A stretch of 64,000 bases of DNA from Malus domestica (Eukaryota; Streptophyta; Magnoliopsida; Rosales; Rosaceae), in contig NC_091668.1 of the NCBI RefSeq assembly GCF_042453785.1, positions 9,134,001 to 9,198,000 of the forward strand, read 5' to 3'. Below the pieces are notes generated by a model. That model made no database searches and was not told where the DNA came from. It saw nothing but the letters and a program-made list of their open reading frames with translations. Of the stretch, positions 49,501 through 62,018 are shown in pieces (positions within the stretch are counted from its first letter, which is position 1; each line of letters starts with the position of its first letter). The translations under genes and the position numbers were made by a program.

Positions 49501-50680
49501 ATAAGTACAGAATTGGAAATGTGACATTGGCTGAATGCAGACTTTGGAGGCTGGCTCTACTGGAAGACTACTGAATTGGACAGCAGATGCTATTGATGTT
49601 GACCAAGAACTAGTCAAACCATGTAGTCGGAAGACGGGGGTGGAGAATGCTGAATGTGCATTGGGGTCACTTCTATCACTCATAAACTCAATTGCAAAGT
49701 GAGTTACTTGATTTGTGAACTCTGGATTAGGAAATGTACCAGATGGAAGTGAGAAAACTGAAAGTTCTGGAGAAGATGGTGGGAGAAGGGGATATTTGCA
49801 GGATGATTCACTTTTGGAATTGCCAGAGTTGCTTGGGAAATGGTGCTTTATAAATGCGAATAGGGTATTTCAAAATGCCTTGTCAGAAGAGGTTAAGGTT
49901 TTAACATAAACTCTCCTATACATGTTTTCTCTATTTTCCTTTTTTTAGCACAGACAATGTCTTTAACTGGTGCATATTGTGGTGGCAGGTTCTGCACCAC
50001 TATACGTGATTTGTTCCCAGTAACTGTGCTTAATACCTTACAAGTTTTGTGTACCCTTCGTGTTTATCTCATCTCTTTTCTCCAACACATTTTTAGGAAC
50101 CTGAAAAGTCTTTTTATTCTCGATCTTGCATTGTAGAGCCAGCTGTAGCAATCGGGAGTACCGTCAATTTTGAAGATGGAGCTAGGTCAGGATCTATGCA
50201 GAGGCCAACAGTAAGGCATGCATTTGCAACTCATAATATTTTTTAAACAAACCATTATATTTTTATACTGGCCTGTTTGGTGGCTCTTTTGCAACAGGTG
50301 AAATCTGAGGTCATTGGAATGACCTTTCAACTTTCGGCAACAAATCATTGATGGTGGAATCTCACTTTTCCAAGGAAAAAAAGGTAGCACAAGGGTAAGT
50401 GCCATTTTAACTGGTGGATTTCATTACGGTTTCAAGGTGTGTGATGCCTTTCCAAAGTAGTGTGGAAGTTTCATCCGTGCAAAACAGAATGCCGCATGGC
50501 TTGGTATCTTCGGCTTCAATGTGGCCTGCTAAAGTTAAGCACCATGAATTCATGAAAAAGTGTCATTGCAGTCGCCAAGAACCCTGTTATTTGAGCTGTA
50601 TAGATTTGTATGGAAGTCACTTTTATCAGGGCAAGAGTTCATCAAGAACTGAGCTGAGCAGGCTGTGAGGGGTTTTGCTT
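49501..50680 (+). other. Possible C-terminal exons or 3' UTR of the poly(A) polymerase
   Basis: Three open stretches look like tail exons: 49537-49700 (TLEAGSTGRLLNWTADAIDV, ending ECALGSLLSLINSIAK with a GTGAGT donor), about 49725-49908 (GNVPDGSEKTESSGEDGG to EEVKVLT stop) and about 50414-50668. None can be joined to the preceding exon in phase with standard splice sites as far as I can see. So the tail may have decayed, or the gene may end at 49500 and carry this as UTR. Confidence 0.45.
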
Positions 50681-50764
50681 TCTTATTGTCTATATATAAA
50701 TTAAACACTCATCAAACTTCTGGAGTTTGTACAACCCGCCATTGTAATACAGATTTTTAGCAAT

Positions 50765-50768
<4 letters not shown>

Positions 50769-50820
<52 letters not shown>
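50769..50820. repeat. TC microsatellite
   Basis: An uninterrupted (TC)n run of about 22 units, followed by GTGTGTG. It lies just downstream of the poly(A) polymerase gene and could serve as a length marker. Confidence 0.95.
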
Positions 50821-50895
50821 GAAATAAAAGCTCGATTTTGTCACGATATCGAAACAGCAGTACCAAGTGAACATTTACTGCAAAACTGAGACTAA

Positions 50896-51271
50896 GGCCC
50901 CGTTTGGGATTGAGGTGATTTTAAAAAAAGCCACTGTGAAAAAAAGCTGAGGGTCATTTTTGTGTTTGGTAAACTGAAAAAAAATGGCTTATTTTGGAAG
51001 CTGCTGTGAGAATAAGCTGAAAATCAAAGGAAAAGCTGGAGCTGCTATTTGCTGCTTTGAAAAAAAGCTAGTTTTTTCAAAGCACACAGAGCTACAATGC
51101 TCCTTTAATGAAAAGACACACTATCATCCTGTTTTTTTTTTCAAAAGCACTTTCACAAAAAAGTTTACCAAACATTCTACTGGCTTTATTTCACAGCCGC
51201 TTATTCTCACAGCACAGCCGCTTATTCTCACAGCAGCTTTTTTTCAAAGCACAGCAATACCAAACCAGCCC
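50896..51271. mobile_element. Harbinger-type MITE with TAA target duplication
   Basis: 376 bp; left end GGCCCCGTTTGGGATTG, right end (reverse strand) GGGCTGGTTTGGTATTG, flanked by TAA on both sides. The 3-bp TAA/TTA duplication is typical of PIF/Harbinger. Near the right end CAGCCGCTTATTCTCACAGCA is duplicated in part. The same right-end sequence closes the larger elements at 57.88 and 62.48 kb. It has no coding capacity. Confidence 0.9.
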
Positions 51272-51440
51272 TAAGAAGCTTATGACTCCAAAAGTGTTTA
51301 CAATGCTTCCCGTCTCTTATGTATAAAGCTATACTGATCTTGAAAGTTGAAACTAGTTGGAAATTCGATATGGAACCCCTACCGATGCTTTCCCGCCGGC
51401 ATATATTCGCGGCGAGATTTCTTCTCAATTATTATGTACA

Positions 51441-54400
51441 TTACACACTGTAAACTAAGCTATCGTCCACCTCTTTACCGCGTTTGTAACTGGAAAGGTA
51501 GGTGGCAGTGCTGAGGAGGGGAGAAACATCAAAGTCACTTCCCACCTTTCTCACTTCAAAACCTTCCGACGGACCATGGCCGCGAAGAATGTGCAGAACT
51601 TCCTTCATTGAAGGACGAGTTGAAGGTAATGTGCTGGTGCAGATGAGTCCTAGTTTTAGCACGGTGGTCATCTCTTCCAAGTAACACGGTTTTGCGATCT
51701 GCCCATCGAGGGCATCAGTTATGGTCTTTCCCTCGCTGTATTCCCGCCATGCCCATTCTGCTAGGCCCGTATGCTCATCTCCGCAGTTGGGTTCTCTCCC
51801 GGTTGTTAGTTCCAGGAGTACAACCCCGAAGCTGTAGACGTCTATCTTTTCGTTGATTTGCGTTGTATAAGAATACTCTGAAAAGCAAAATGTCATACAA
51901 TGTAAGCAATGTCCGAAATATATGAATGCTAAACAGAACAATTTAAGCTCTTACCTGGTGCCATGTAGCCGAAGGAGCCTGCGATAGCGGACATTGTGTG
52001 ATGATCTCCGTCCTTGGAAAAAATCTTTGCCAGTCCAAAATCTGCTATTCGAGCCTTGAATTCAGAATCCAACAAGATATTGCTGGACTTCACATCACGA
52101 TGAATTATTGGCGGAGAGCAGTCATGGTGCATGTAACACAAGCCTTGTGCAGCCCCTATCGCAATCTGCAACCTCATCGGCCAGTCCAAAACGATGTGAT
52201 TAGCCACACCCAGCCCTGATGCTGGCCTTCTCCTCTTCCCATGTAGCCACTTATCGAGGCTCTGATTTGCCATGTACTCGTACACAAGAAGCTTGGAATT
52301 GTCACTTGAAATGCAGCACCACAACTTAACAATGTTTGAATGGCGAATTGTCCCCAGTATCTCAACCTCAGCATTGAATTCTTTCTCAAGCCTCTCATCC
52401 AATCTGTTAGTGTTACAAATCCTTTTCACCGCGACATATTCACCCGGGCAGTTGGTGCTAACCTGATAAACATTCCCTGAACCTCCACTTCCAATGAGAT
52501 TGGTATCCGTCAAACTCGCCAACACGTTGAACTCTGTGAGATTCAATCTGTGGAATGAGGTGAGCTTCCATGTTGCCAAGTCCTGACCGCGCTTTCTCCT
52601 CCGGTAGTCTCTGACCACGAAAAAGGTCAATAGAACACTAACAAGGAACACCGCGATGGAAAGGACTAGAATCATGGCAAGGACTTTCGAGGACAGCTTG
52701 TGGGAGACACGGACTTTGGTGTAACAACCGGGAAGGTTAAGAACTGGACTATTGGCGCAAAGATTCGAATTGTTCAAGAAACTGTTTCCATACGCGAGAT
52801 TATCAAACACATCTGGGATTTTGCCGGAAAGCTTGTTGGAAGACAAGTTAAGAGAACTGAGCCTCAAGCTGCCGAACTCAGCTGGGATTTCGCCTGTGAA
52901 TTGGTTCCCGGACAAGTCCAAGTATAGCAGGTTAGGCAAAGAACCAATGGCTGCTGGAATGTGGCCCGAAAGCGCATTTATTGAGAGGTTCAAAGTATTC
53001 AAGGATTCCCATGAGATGATCTGAGATGGTAATTCGCCCGAAAATTGATTCCCGTCAAGCAGCAGAGTGTTCAGCTCAGAAAGACTAGTCAGTTCAACTG
53101 GGATTTTCCCCGAAAACAGATTTCCGCTCGCCTTAAAAACAACCAAACGTTCCCAGGACGAAACTTGAACCGGAATCTCACCGGAAAATCTGTTGTTGCT
53201 AATCTCCAGTCTCGATAGGTTCCAAGCCAGCTTGCTGGCGGGAAGCTGACCCGAAAACAAATTGTCACTCAGCATCAAACTCGACAGAGTTAGTCCGGTC
53301 CAAACTCCTAAAGGAATCTCACCCGAAAAACGGTTGTGGTAGACCTTCAGTGACCGCAAAGAATCACAATTTCCAAGCCCTTTCGGCAACTCTCCGGTAA
53401 GATTATTAGAGAAGGCAACAGCTCTTTGCAAAACTCCTCCGCTGCATAATTGTTCCGGCAGAGAGCCGCTCAGCTGATTCCCGGAGACATCAAAAGCTTC
53501 GAGCTTCGAGTGAAGGCCTAATTCCGGCGGCAAGGTCCCGTTCAACATGTTCTTAAAGACCTGAAATACCCTCATCGCCGGAATTAGGCCTAAACTCTCC
53601 GGAATCCCACCCGTTAATTGATTCGAAAAAAGATTCAAAACAGTCAGATTCTTTATCTTCCCAAAATCTTGTGGGATCGAGCCGCTCAAATTGTTCGTAG
53701 ACAGATCAATCTGAGATAAATTCAACGCCTCGACAGCCGGCGGAATCTCCCCTGAAAATTTGTTGTTAAAGAGAAACAAGTCGCTCAAATTCTTCAACAA
53801 AAACAACCCACCTGGAATCTTCCCTTCCAGATTGTTCCTCGCGAGATTCAAGTTCTCGAGGCTCGAGAGGCCTGAAAAACTCTCCGGAATCTCTCCGATC
53901 AAGTTCGTATCCGTCATCCACAAGCTCTTCAGCTTCTTCAAATTCCCGAACTCCGTTGGGATGCTGGCCGCAGCCAATTTTCCGTTATAAGGCATCTCGA
54001 ATATTTCGAGATTTGACAAGTTCCCGATCTCCAGCGGAACACTCCCGTTGAACAGATTCGAATAAAGCCTGAGTGTCCTCAGCTCCGTCAGCCGGCCGAT
54101 GGCCGCAGGAATGTTGCCGGAAAAATTGTTTCCTCCGAGGTCCAAGTACTTAAGAGACGGCGACATCCGGTAGATATCGGGGGGAATTGGGCCGACAAAG
54201 TAGTTCTGCGAGAGGTCAAGGACTTCGAGATTCGAGCAGTTGTAGAGAAATTTCGGGAACTCGCCTGGAATGTAATTCCAGGCGAGGTGGAGCTCTGCGA
54301 GGCTTGGGAGCTCGCAGACGGCCTCCGGGATTCTCTCCGTGATGTTTACATCGGGGAGGGAGAGCCCAGTGACCATGCCGTTTGTGCAGTTGATCCCCGG

Positions 54401-54577
54401 CCACTCGCACGGTGAGGAGGAGGAGTTCCACGATTGGATGGACGGTGGATTTCCCCATTGCGCTTTGATCTTGAGGAGGATTGACTGCTCTGTGGATTGT
54501 GAAATTACGATCAAGGGTAGGGAGATGAGGAGGAAGAGGAGAAGGGAGGATGGGAGTGGCAGGGGTGTTTTCGACAT
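51441..54577 (-). CDS. HSL3: LRR receptor-like kinase, subfamily XI, HSL3-like
   Basis: Two exons (51955-54577 and 51441-51877) give 1019 residues. A signal peptide (about 1-27, hydrophobic LLLFLLISLPLIVI) precedes the cap motif SPCEWPGINC and about twenty leucine-rich repeats. A membrane helix (about 631-656) and a kinase domain follow: GSGGSGNVY, VAVKRI (about 717), HRDVKSSN (about 828, an RD kinase), DFGLAK (about 847) and APEYSYT across the intron. Length, intron position in the APE motif and sequence point to Arabidopsis AT5G25930 (HSL3), described as the receptor for CTNIP/SCREW stress peptides. The ATG at 54577 is preferred because it places the signal sequence at the N-terminus; an in-frame ATG at 54640 adds 21 residues. 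It converges with the poly(A) polymerase. Orthology rests on recall, not alignment. Confidence 0.9.
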
Positions 54578-54759
54578 TTCATGTGGCTTAGTTCGTTTGC
54601 TCCGGTTGGGTGTTTTACCGGGAAAATGTGGGAGAGGCAACTGCTGCTATTCAAACTTGGTTGGGGTGAACCGCGGGATTATATGCGTTTCTGCGTGTAG
54701 AAATGCCACCCATAATGGCCAAAATTACATTATGCCACAGACATTGATTTAATGATAAT

Positions 54760-56478
54760 AATTGTGTTGTTTTAGTCAACTTAGAGGTTTATTTTGACAC
54801 GCATCAAGTGGAGCTATTAAGTAAACCTGACAACGAGTCGTGTTCGTCTCCTTTTTTTTGTCATATCCGTTATTTTAACGTGTCTTATCGTGTTAAATTC
54901 GTTATTTTAATTGGTTATTAACAGATTAACAAGTCATGTTATTTTGTGTCAAGTTAACGGGTTGTACAATAAATTGTCATGTTTAATGTCTAGATCTGAC
55001 AAATAATATCTCATCATGTTCTTAATGGGTGATCCGATAATGACCCGATTTGTGAATGTGTTCTTAATGAGCCACCTAATAACGACCCGAATCGTTAACA
55101 GGTTGACTCAAAACCTGTTATTTTTGTGTCGTTTCGTGTCGAATTAACAGATCATGTAAAAAAATTCCAAACCTACTAATAATCATATGTTTAGGGAGAA
55201 ATTGAAAAAAAAAATAATTATTTGGTATGTTTTAATTTTCATATGGTCTTGTTTTAATTTTCTTGTCTCTTGTCTAAGGAAAATATGGATCGTTTAACAA
55301 TATTAAGTAATAAAGCAAAATCTAGGGGCTGCTAATCTCTATCAAGTTAGATTTAATTATAATCTAATATTCTTGAAGAATATTTCAAGTAAAATTCATT
55401 GTTTGATTAGTTTGGTGATGTAATGCAGTTACTAGTAGATTGTGAAATATCGATAACAAAGCTTATATTCTAATACTAATGATTATGCTAAGCTGCAGAT
55501 GTGAGTTTTACTAATCTCTTGATATGGCGTGAGAAGATAGATTAGAAATACATTTTTTTACATGTTGAAAGAGACATTTATTTGTCATTTTGATAAATTT
55601 TTCAATGTGACGCTGATTAGCTAAGTGGCATATTTCGTCCATAATCTCTGAGCTTACGAAAAGTGACTGAGGGGCATATGCGTGAATGTGAAAAGGAACA
55701 TGGGCCTTTGCTTTATTTTTTATTTTTTATTTTTATAAAGCATTTCTTCAAGGATGATGCTATTCGCACATATTTTATTAATTTTTATCTTTTTTTTTAA
55801 ATTCATTTAATCTAACAATCGAAAATATGTAAACGATAAAAAATGATGTGTGAATACCCCTTTCTCCAATATCCGTTAAGCCTATATCTTATATATATTT
55901 TTTTTAAATTAATGATTTTCAATGTCTACGTTCAGTTTATATCAAAAGTCAAAAAGAGTACAAATTCCACGAACTAGAAGGACAATGGCAGGTGACAGGA
56001 AATTTCATACTTTGGGTTACTCTTTATATTTACTATTAGTTTTGCAATGAAATTTTAATTTTTTTATGATATTAGAGCATGTGACTTACATGTGAAGCTT
56101 AACGGTCATCCGTGCTCTATGTCACCCAATTTATATTAATGATACGTGTGCTTTGAAAATTCTCCACACATGAAAATGCGTGTGAGTATATGAAAATAAA
56201 ATAGTCACATCAGTGAGGGTCGCTCCTTGTAAGGCCTCATATTGCAATTGTTATTACGGTAAAACCTCAACTTTTTTTCAGATAATTTGTCTGTACTATT
56301 AATTTGTGTATAAAAATCAATAGAGGTATTTGTTGATTTGTCCCTTGAACTTGTATGCAATTGCCAATTCCCTTCCCCCCTCCCGAAATTTTAATTTTAA
56401 TTGATTACCTCCTTAAATTTTTTTAATTAGCTAATTTTCCCATTAAATTTTTATAATCATGGTCTGGTCATTGACTAA
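54760..56478. other. Intergenic, AT-rich, with a dispersed repeat
   Basis: 54820-55160 contains repeated motifs such as CGTGTCTTATCGTGTTAAATT and GTCGTTTCGTGTCGAATTAAC, a pattern common in plant non-autonomous DNA transposons; its ends were not defined. The remainder is AT-rich with no gene, tRNA or clear repeat. Confidence 0.45.
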
Positions 56479-56958
56479 GTACTGGTTTGGTACTAAGGTG
56501 CTTTTATAAAAAGTGGGTATTAAAAAAAATTGAGCTCAAAAAGGTGTTTGGTAAACACTTAAAAACATTTTTTTTTTGCAGTTTTGGATGAAAATAAGCT
56601 GAAAATATGAAGCAACAAAAATGAGCTTTGAAAGATCGGCTTATTTTCTCCAAAACACGGATGAATAATGTTCATTAAATGAAACTTCCAAATTCCCAAA
56701 CCTACCCTCACTCGTCTTTTCAATGTTCTCTCTTGCCCACTCCCTTTCTCCAGCTCTCTCCCTCCGTTCGAGCACAATCTCTCCCTCTCATCTGGTTCGA
56801 GCACTCTTCATCAATAAAAAGGTAAATTTCCTTTTTTTCAACTCTATTTCTGGGTAATTGGAATATTGAATTGAATGATTGGAAGGTAGAATTGGAAGAT
56901 TTGGATTTTTGGGTAATGTGGGTGATCTACGATCCTGGGTAATCTAGGTTTCAGAGTG

Positions 56959-57108
56959 ATGAGGCCGGAGACAATGGACTTCTTCAACGACATGGAAGAC
57001 CAGAGCTCCACCATGGCCATGGACATTGACGGCGTCGACCTACTCGAGGCGTCCCGTAAAGGCGTCATTGGTGAAAGGAAGCTGGCCGATCAATACAGTA
57101 CACCATGA
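56959..57108 (+). pseudogene. SMAP1-like (small acidic protein) fragment, probably captured
   Basis: A 49-codon frame reads MRPETMDFFNDMEDQSSTMA, then MDIDGVDLLEASRKGVIG, KLAD and an early stop. The start MRP, the MDID-type acidic stretch and KLAD recall plant small acidic protein 1 (SMAP1, about 62 residues), linked in Arabidopsis to the 2,4-D auxin response. The usual acidic Phe/Asp-rich end is missing, so this would be a broken copy. It sits inside a Harbinger-like element, which suggests capture. The family call is from recall and is tentative. Confidence 0.4.
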
Positions 57109-57299
57109 AGCCTCTAACACGTAGTTGTTTCTCAATATCAGATTGCAATAGCAGAAACAATTGGTCTAGGACACTTGCTTTTTTGAAATTTTGGAACAGA
57201 ACATGAACATTAACAGAACAGACGTAACAAGAAGAGCTTGAAATATGTTCTTATATCCTGCATTCCTAGTTCAAGCATCTTCATCTTCTTTCCGTATCA

Positions 57300-57623
57300 A
57301 CTACTCCTATCGACTAAGTACCCTTCAAGATACTCATCTATGGATACCCACTTGTCTAATAAGGTGGGCATAGAAGCATTTGAATAATTTTCAGCAAGCT
57401 GCTGTGGCCCCAATTTAAAACTTGTGAAAAATGCAGCAAACCATTCAGTGGGAACTCTCCCGCGACTTTTCCCAAATCTCCGTCGAGATAGCAAGGATTG
57501 TGTTCGAGGGATTGCAGTTGGTGTTGCTGCGGTAGTGGTCTTCGATAAAGGGAGTGGAATTTGTCGGTGACCCAGCCTAGTCTGGTTCAGTAGTGGGGTA
57601 GTGGGAGAGACTTCTCGATGCAA
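57300..57623 (-). pseudogene. Unidentified open frame inside the Harbinger-related element
   Basis: A 108-codon minus-strand frame with a natural-looking end: EWFAAFFTSFKLGPQQLAEN and LLDKWVSIDEYLEGYL, stop after VDRSS. The N-terminal part is low in complexity. I do not recognise it. It may be another captured fragment or chance. Confidence 0.3.
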
Positions 57624-57881
57624 ATGGAGAAAATAAAAGGGGAAGACTTAAGAAAATTAAATTAATGGCACATCTAGTATTATATCTTTTTTGGTCATTT
57701 CACCCAGTCACAGCTGTTTTACATAAAAGTTGATCAAACACTATAATACTGCTTGTTTTTCCAAAAGCACTTTTACAAAAAAATTTACCAAACACTCAGC
57801 TACTTTATTTCACATCTGCTTATTTTCACAGCATAGCAGAAGTAATATTTTTTTCAAAGCACATCAATACCAAACCAGCTC

Positions 57882-58702
57882 AATATGCATGATAGTCAAA
57901 ATATGTCCTTTTTCAAAAGAACTTCATAAAGATTAAAGACCTCTCAACTTTTGGACACACTCATTGCCACGGCCGCCTATACGACTGTTGCCATTCAACA
58001 AGTAGTCAATTGAGTGGAAAAATCAAAGAACCAATCACTTAACAAGACTAAAAGTTTGAACCAAAAAAAGGATGATAGATTAAAAAGAAAGAAAAATGAA
58101 ACTATATAGATCTAGTAAATGTTATACAACAAAAAAACCAAAAAGCTTTAAGCATTCAAGAGATACAATAACTGAAATCCGACCTTTTACAATAAATAAG
58201 TCAACAATGTATATCAAGTAAATTATGTATAACATAATAAACGGTGAATAGGTTAGGTAAGTCGGAGAAAGATAGAAAACGATTTGAAAATAGAGCATGT
58301 ACATATGCACTTTTGGTGGCTGAATATGTAATTTTCGGTTGGTTTAGAAAACTAAGTCCCCTACCCATAGAGCATCACTTGAGCAAAACGGTCGAATTTT
58401 TAGCATATGCTTTAGAGAAACATGATGGGCCATGCATCTAGAAGGGACGACGAACTTATCTAGTTGGTGGAGTAAAGAACAAACTGATGGGCCATGCATC
58501 TAGAAGGAATGATGCACATATTTTGTTTGTGGTTTAGTTTTGTTTATTATTTGGAGTTTGAAGATCTGTATATGGTACAATGTAGAGGGTGAACAAATAT
58601 TATTTTGTGGTGGAGAATTAGCAGTGTGTGTTGTCAGCTGCTTCTGGTTTTTGGGCAGTTACGGCAGGTCATCTCTCACCTAAGCTTTTTTTTTTATAAG
58701 TT
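57882..58702. other. Intergenic, no gene seen
   Basis: AT-rich. The phrase GATGGGCCATGCATCTAGAAGG occurs twice about 57 bases apart (58424 and 58481), a small tandem duplication. Nothing else can be supported. Confidence 0.5.
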
Positions 58703-59449
58703 GAAGTATTGTTTTGGTAATAAGATGTTTTTAAAAAAAGTTGGGAGAGTTTATGGTGTTTGGTAAACACTCCAAACCAACTTTATTTTAAAGTTTTGGA
58801 TGAAAAAAAAAACCAAAAACCTTCAAAGAACTAGCTTATTTTGAAAAACAAGGGTGAACGGTAAATTCATTAATGAATTTTTCAATTTGCCAACATTGCC
58901 CTCCTTTCTCTTGCCTTCCTCACACTTTCAGCACGCCTTCTCGCAAAACCCTTGCAAAACCAGAAAACTTCAATCTCAGCTCAAGCCAGAACCTCCTGCC
59001 TCGTAAAACTCCTACACTATTTGATTCCAACCATTTTCGAACCCCGACTTACCCTCTTGACCCAATGTCCCCCCAATCTCCTTCAGAATCCAATTTGCTA
59101 CACTAGATCTGAAAGAAGCCATCCTTCATCCCAGGGATCTCTCTCGTTCTCCAGGTCGCGTTCTTCGACTCGGCGTCCTTCCTCTGGTAAGCTTATCTTG
59201 TCTAAAACTTCGTTATTTATTTGTTTGGATTTTTAAATTTGGGAATGGGCGAGTGAGAGTGAAAGAGGGGTTGGAAGAACAAAGGGATGAGTGTATGGGT
59301 GTCGGGAAAAAAAATTGGGGATGGAGGGTTGGGAAAAAATTAATTGGGGAAGGTGATATGGTTTGTGGAAAATATTAATTGGGATAAAATTAGGGTTTGT
59401 GGAGGAAACAAGAAAAATTGAAAGAGAAGTAAGAAAAATTAATTACTTC

Positions 59450-60363
59450 TGTAACGCCCTGACCCGAAATTTTTTATTTCGGAATTTACATTTAGTGGTA
59501 GGCCAAAAATTAAACTCTTGTTTATTTTCTACTATTTATCACGCCCCTAAGTTGTTTGGGCTTTGTTCCAGACCTCAAAAGGAGTTGTTTGATGGTGGTG
59601 GTCGACTGTACTACCTTCAAAAATAAAGGAATTTGAGTCGTACCCCCACGAACCCGCTGGTGAGTTTATCCCAAAATCAAACCCATTTAACTCAGTTTTT
59701 TTTTTATGAGATTGGAAGCCACCCATTTCTAGGGTTTTCGGCGGATCGAGGTCGAGTTGAGGTGTTTCCCGGTCAAATTGGATTTTGGCCCAAGTATGAA
59801 AGTTGTTCCTCTCATTGAACTCTACTTGCCTGTAAAATTTGGAAATTTTTAGAGTTGTTCGGAAAATGGAGTTTTCGTTCACCGGAAACCGCCACCCACG
59901 GCAGCGCGTGGCCAATGGGCTGACGTTGTCTTTTCATGTAAATTTTGATATTTTAAATTCGTAATTTGTACCCATTTGATGTGATTCGATTATGAAAGCT
60001 AATGTCGAATATTTCCGTTACTAGAATATCTCGGAGATGGAAAAAAAACAATGAATGTGAACTACAAAAGGCTTGATCCCGTTTAAGGGTACGTAGGCAA
60101 TCTAACGGGAGTTAGATGCATCCTTAAAAATAACCGAGATTAATCTTTTGTTGGAAATTTGTCTAAGAAGAGGAATTGGGTGATTAATTTAAAAATTAAC
60201 CTTATGTTTTTGGTAAATAAATTTGGGTTGTAGATTTTGTGAGTATCTAAGAATTAAATAAAACAATTGTGATAAATAGTAGAAAATAAACAAGAGTTTA
60301 ATTTTTAGCATACCACTAAATGTAAATTCCGAAATAAAAATTTTCGGGTTAGAACATTACAAG
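59450..60363. mobile_element. Nested element with ~95-bp terminal inverted repeats
   Basis: The left end starts TGTAACGCCCTGACCCGAAA and runs through TTTCGGAATTTACATTTAGT to CTACTATTTATCAC. The right end is its inverse (GTGATAAATAGTAG ... CGGGTTAGAACATTACA). Terminal repeats near 100 bp are usual for Mutator-like elements, but no clear 9-bp target duplication is visible. The internal part has no transposase. A degraded relative lies at 28760-29570. Confidence 0.75.
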
Positions 60364-61732
60364 TTCTCTATTCATTTTTTTAGAAGGTCTGGAGGAAACA
60401 TTTTTATAGTTGTTGATTACTTTTTTTAGATTAATTTCTTGTTTGTCATTATCTCAATTGCTCTGTGAACTGCTTTGAATTGGTTTGTGAACTCTGCTTC
60501 TGATTTATATCTTAGGGTTTAGGTATATAAGAAAGGATAAAGTTCTGCTCTGTTTCTGATCTGTGAACTCTGCTTCTGATTGGTCATGCGCCGTTCCCTC
60601 GTCTCTTGCGATTCAGCACACCCCTCTAGGACGCCGTTTCATCGTCTTCTTCAAGCTCCGCAATCTCTTCTGAAACTCCAACCTCCAAGTCAGTGCTCGT
60701 ATCTTATCTCTCTCACTCCATCTATTATCGTGTTTTATATTTTTTTTTGCTGAAGTCTTCATTTATGTTATTCTTTTAATTACTACTAGGTTTGAGTTTT
60801 TGGTTCACAATTTTTGGTTTAGGCTGGTTAATATATTTTTTTCCTTCTTTTCAGGATTTCTGCTAATTTTATTTGTCTAATTTTTATTTATTTGTAGAAA
60901 AATATGGTTAGATTTGGTTCCTTTAATCGATTTGGTTAGATTTGGTTCCCTTAATCGATTTGGTTCCTTATGACCATATATTTCCTGATATTTACGTGTT
61001 TGGTGTCTTTTATTGTCCCACAATAAAGACTGTCATCCAAAAATGATGCAGAGTACTGTCTGTGCCTATATCGTTTACTACAATTATGTATTCTATCTGT
61101 GTCTACTAGCTAGGCATACTAAAATGTTTAGACTTTAGTGTAACAGATCTACGTACCCTCTTTTGAGGGTGCAAATGGCTTGAATGTTAAACTTCTTGAG
61201 ACTTTCTGCTAGTATGATTGTCTATGGTTTGAGCCTGGGAGATCCACGCATACATATGGTTTGTGGGCAGTGGTAAATCGTGAAATTTTAGCATTGGGAG
61301 GTCCACGCATACATATGGTCTTTGGGAGGTACTGTGGCTTTAGCTGCTTAGCATGATGATCTTGTCCTTAGTAATGTTATTGTTTATCTTCCAGATGTCA
61401 AATTGGCACCTTCTGGACCAATTTAATTGACTAGAGGTAAAAGTAGTGGGTTTCAAACATGAGTTATATAGTGGTAATAATAAAGAAATTGTTTGATTTC
61501 AAATTAGTTTGATTTCTCCAAGTGGTGTGTCTTTCCTTAGCAAAATAGTTTGATTTCAAATTAGTTTGATTTCTTGGTTATATTACAATATCATCTGTTC
61601 TTGCTTTAATATACACACACACACAAATCACTAGTTGGTATCGATGGCAAAAAATGGGGCATCTTCGTCAAATCCTTCAATTACTTGCTTTGTATAATTA
61701 TTACGATACAAAACAAAATTTTCAATTGTCAG

Positions 61733-62018
61733 GAAAATATTACTTGGTAGATGCGGGGGGTACCCACAAATGAGAGGTTGTTTGGGACCATATAAAGGTG
61801 AAAAATATCATCTCCCGGATTTTCATAGGGGTGCCGAACCAACGGGTCATAAAGAGGTATTCAACCACATGCATTCTTCTCTTAGGATCATCATTGAACG
61901 AACTTTTGGAGTATGGAAGAAAAGATGGGCAATTTTAAGGGGTATGCCTAATTACCCGTTCAACAAGCAAGTGAAGATTGTCATTGCTACAATGGCTCTT
62001 CATAACTACATAAGTTGA
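61733..62018 (+). pseudogene. PIF/Harbinger transposase remnant (C-terminal part)
   Basis: After a CAG acceptor-like end, KYYLVDAG (holding the second catalytic Asp of the DDE triad) is followed by a frameshift. The other frame then reads MRGCLGPYKGEKYHLPDF, PTGHKEVFNHMHSSLR, IIERTFGVWKKRWAIL (with the catalytic Glu) and IATMALHNYIS stop. This is the end of the DDE_Tnp_4 domain of plant PIF/Harbinger transposases. The N-terminal half and the first Asp region were not found. Confidence 0.85.

Larger units (their letters stand above)
56479..57881. mobile_element. Larger Harbinger-related element carrying gene-like sequence
   Basis: The left end GTACTGGTTTGGTACTAAGG is preceded by TAA. The right end (reverse strand) is GAGCTGGTTTGGTATTGATG. 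The right 200 bases (CAAAAGCACTTTTACAAAAA, TTTCAAAGCACATCAATACC) match the right ends of the MITE at 51271 and the element at 62480. The right flank (AAT) does not repeat TAA, so the duplication is imperfect. Between the ends lies non-transposon-like sequence, including a 49-codon frame at 56959. Confidence 0.65.

Noticed and set aside
50769-50820. TC tract as a CRISPR-like or structured array
   Set aside because: Simple dinucleotide microsatellite without spacers.
59547-59915. 122-codon minus-strand frame as a gene
   Set aside because: It lies wholly within the long-inverted-repeat element, matches the decayed relative at 28.8-29.2 kb and has no recognisable domain.
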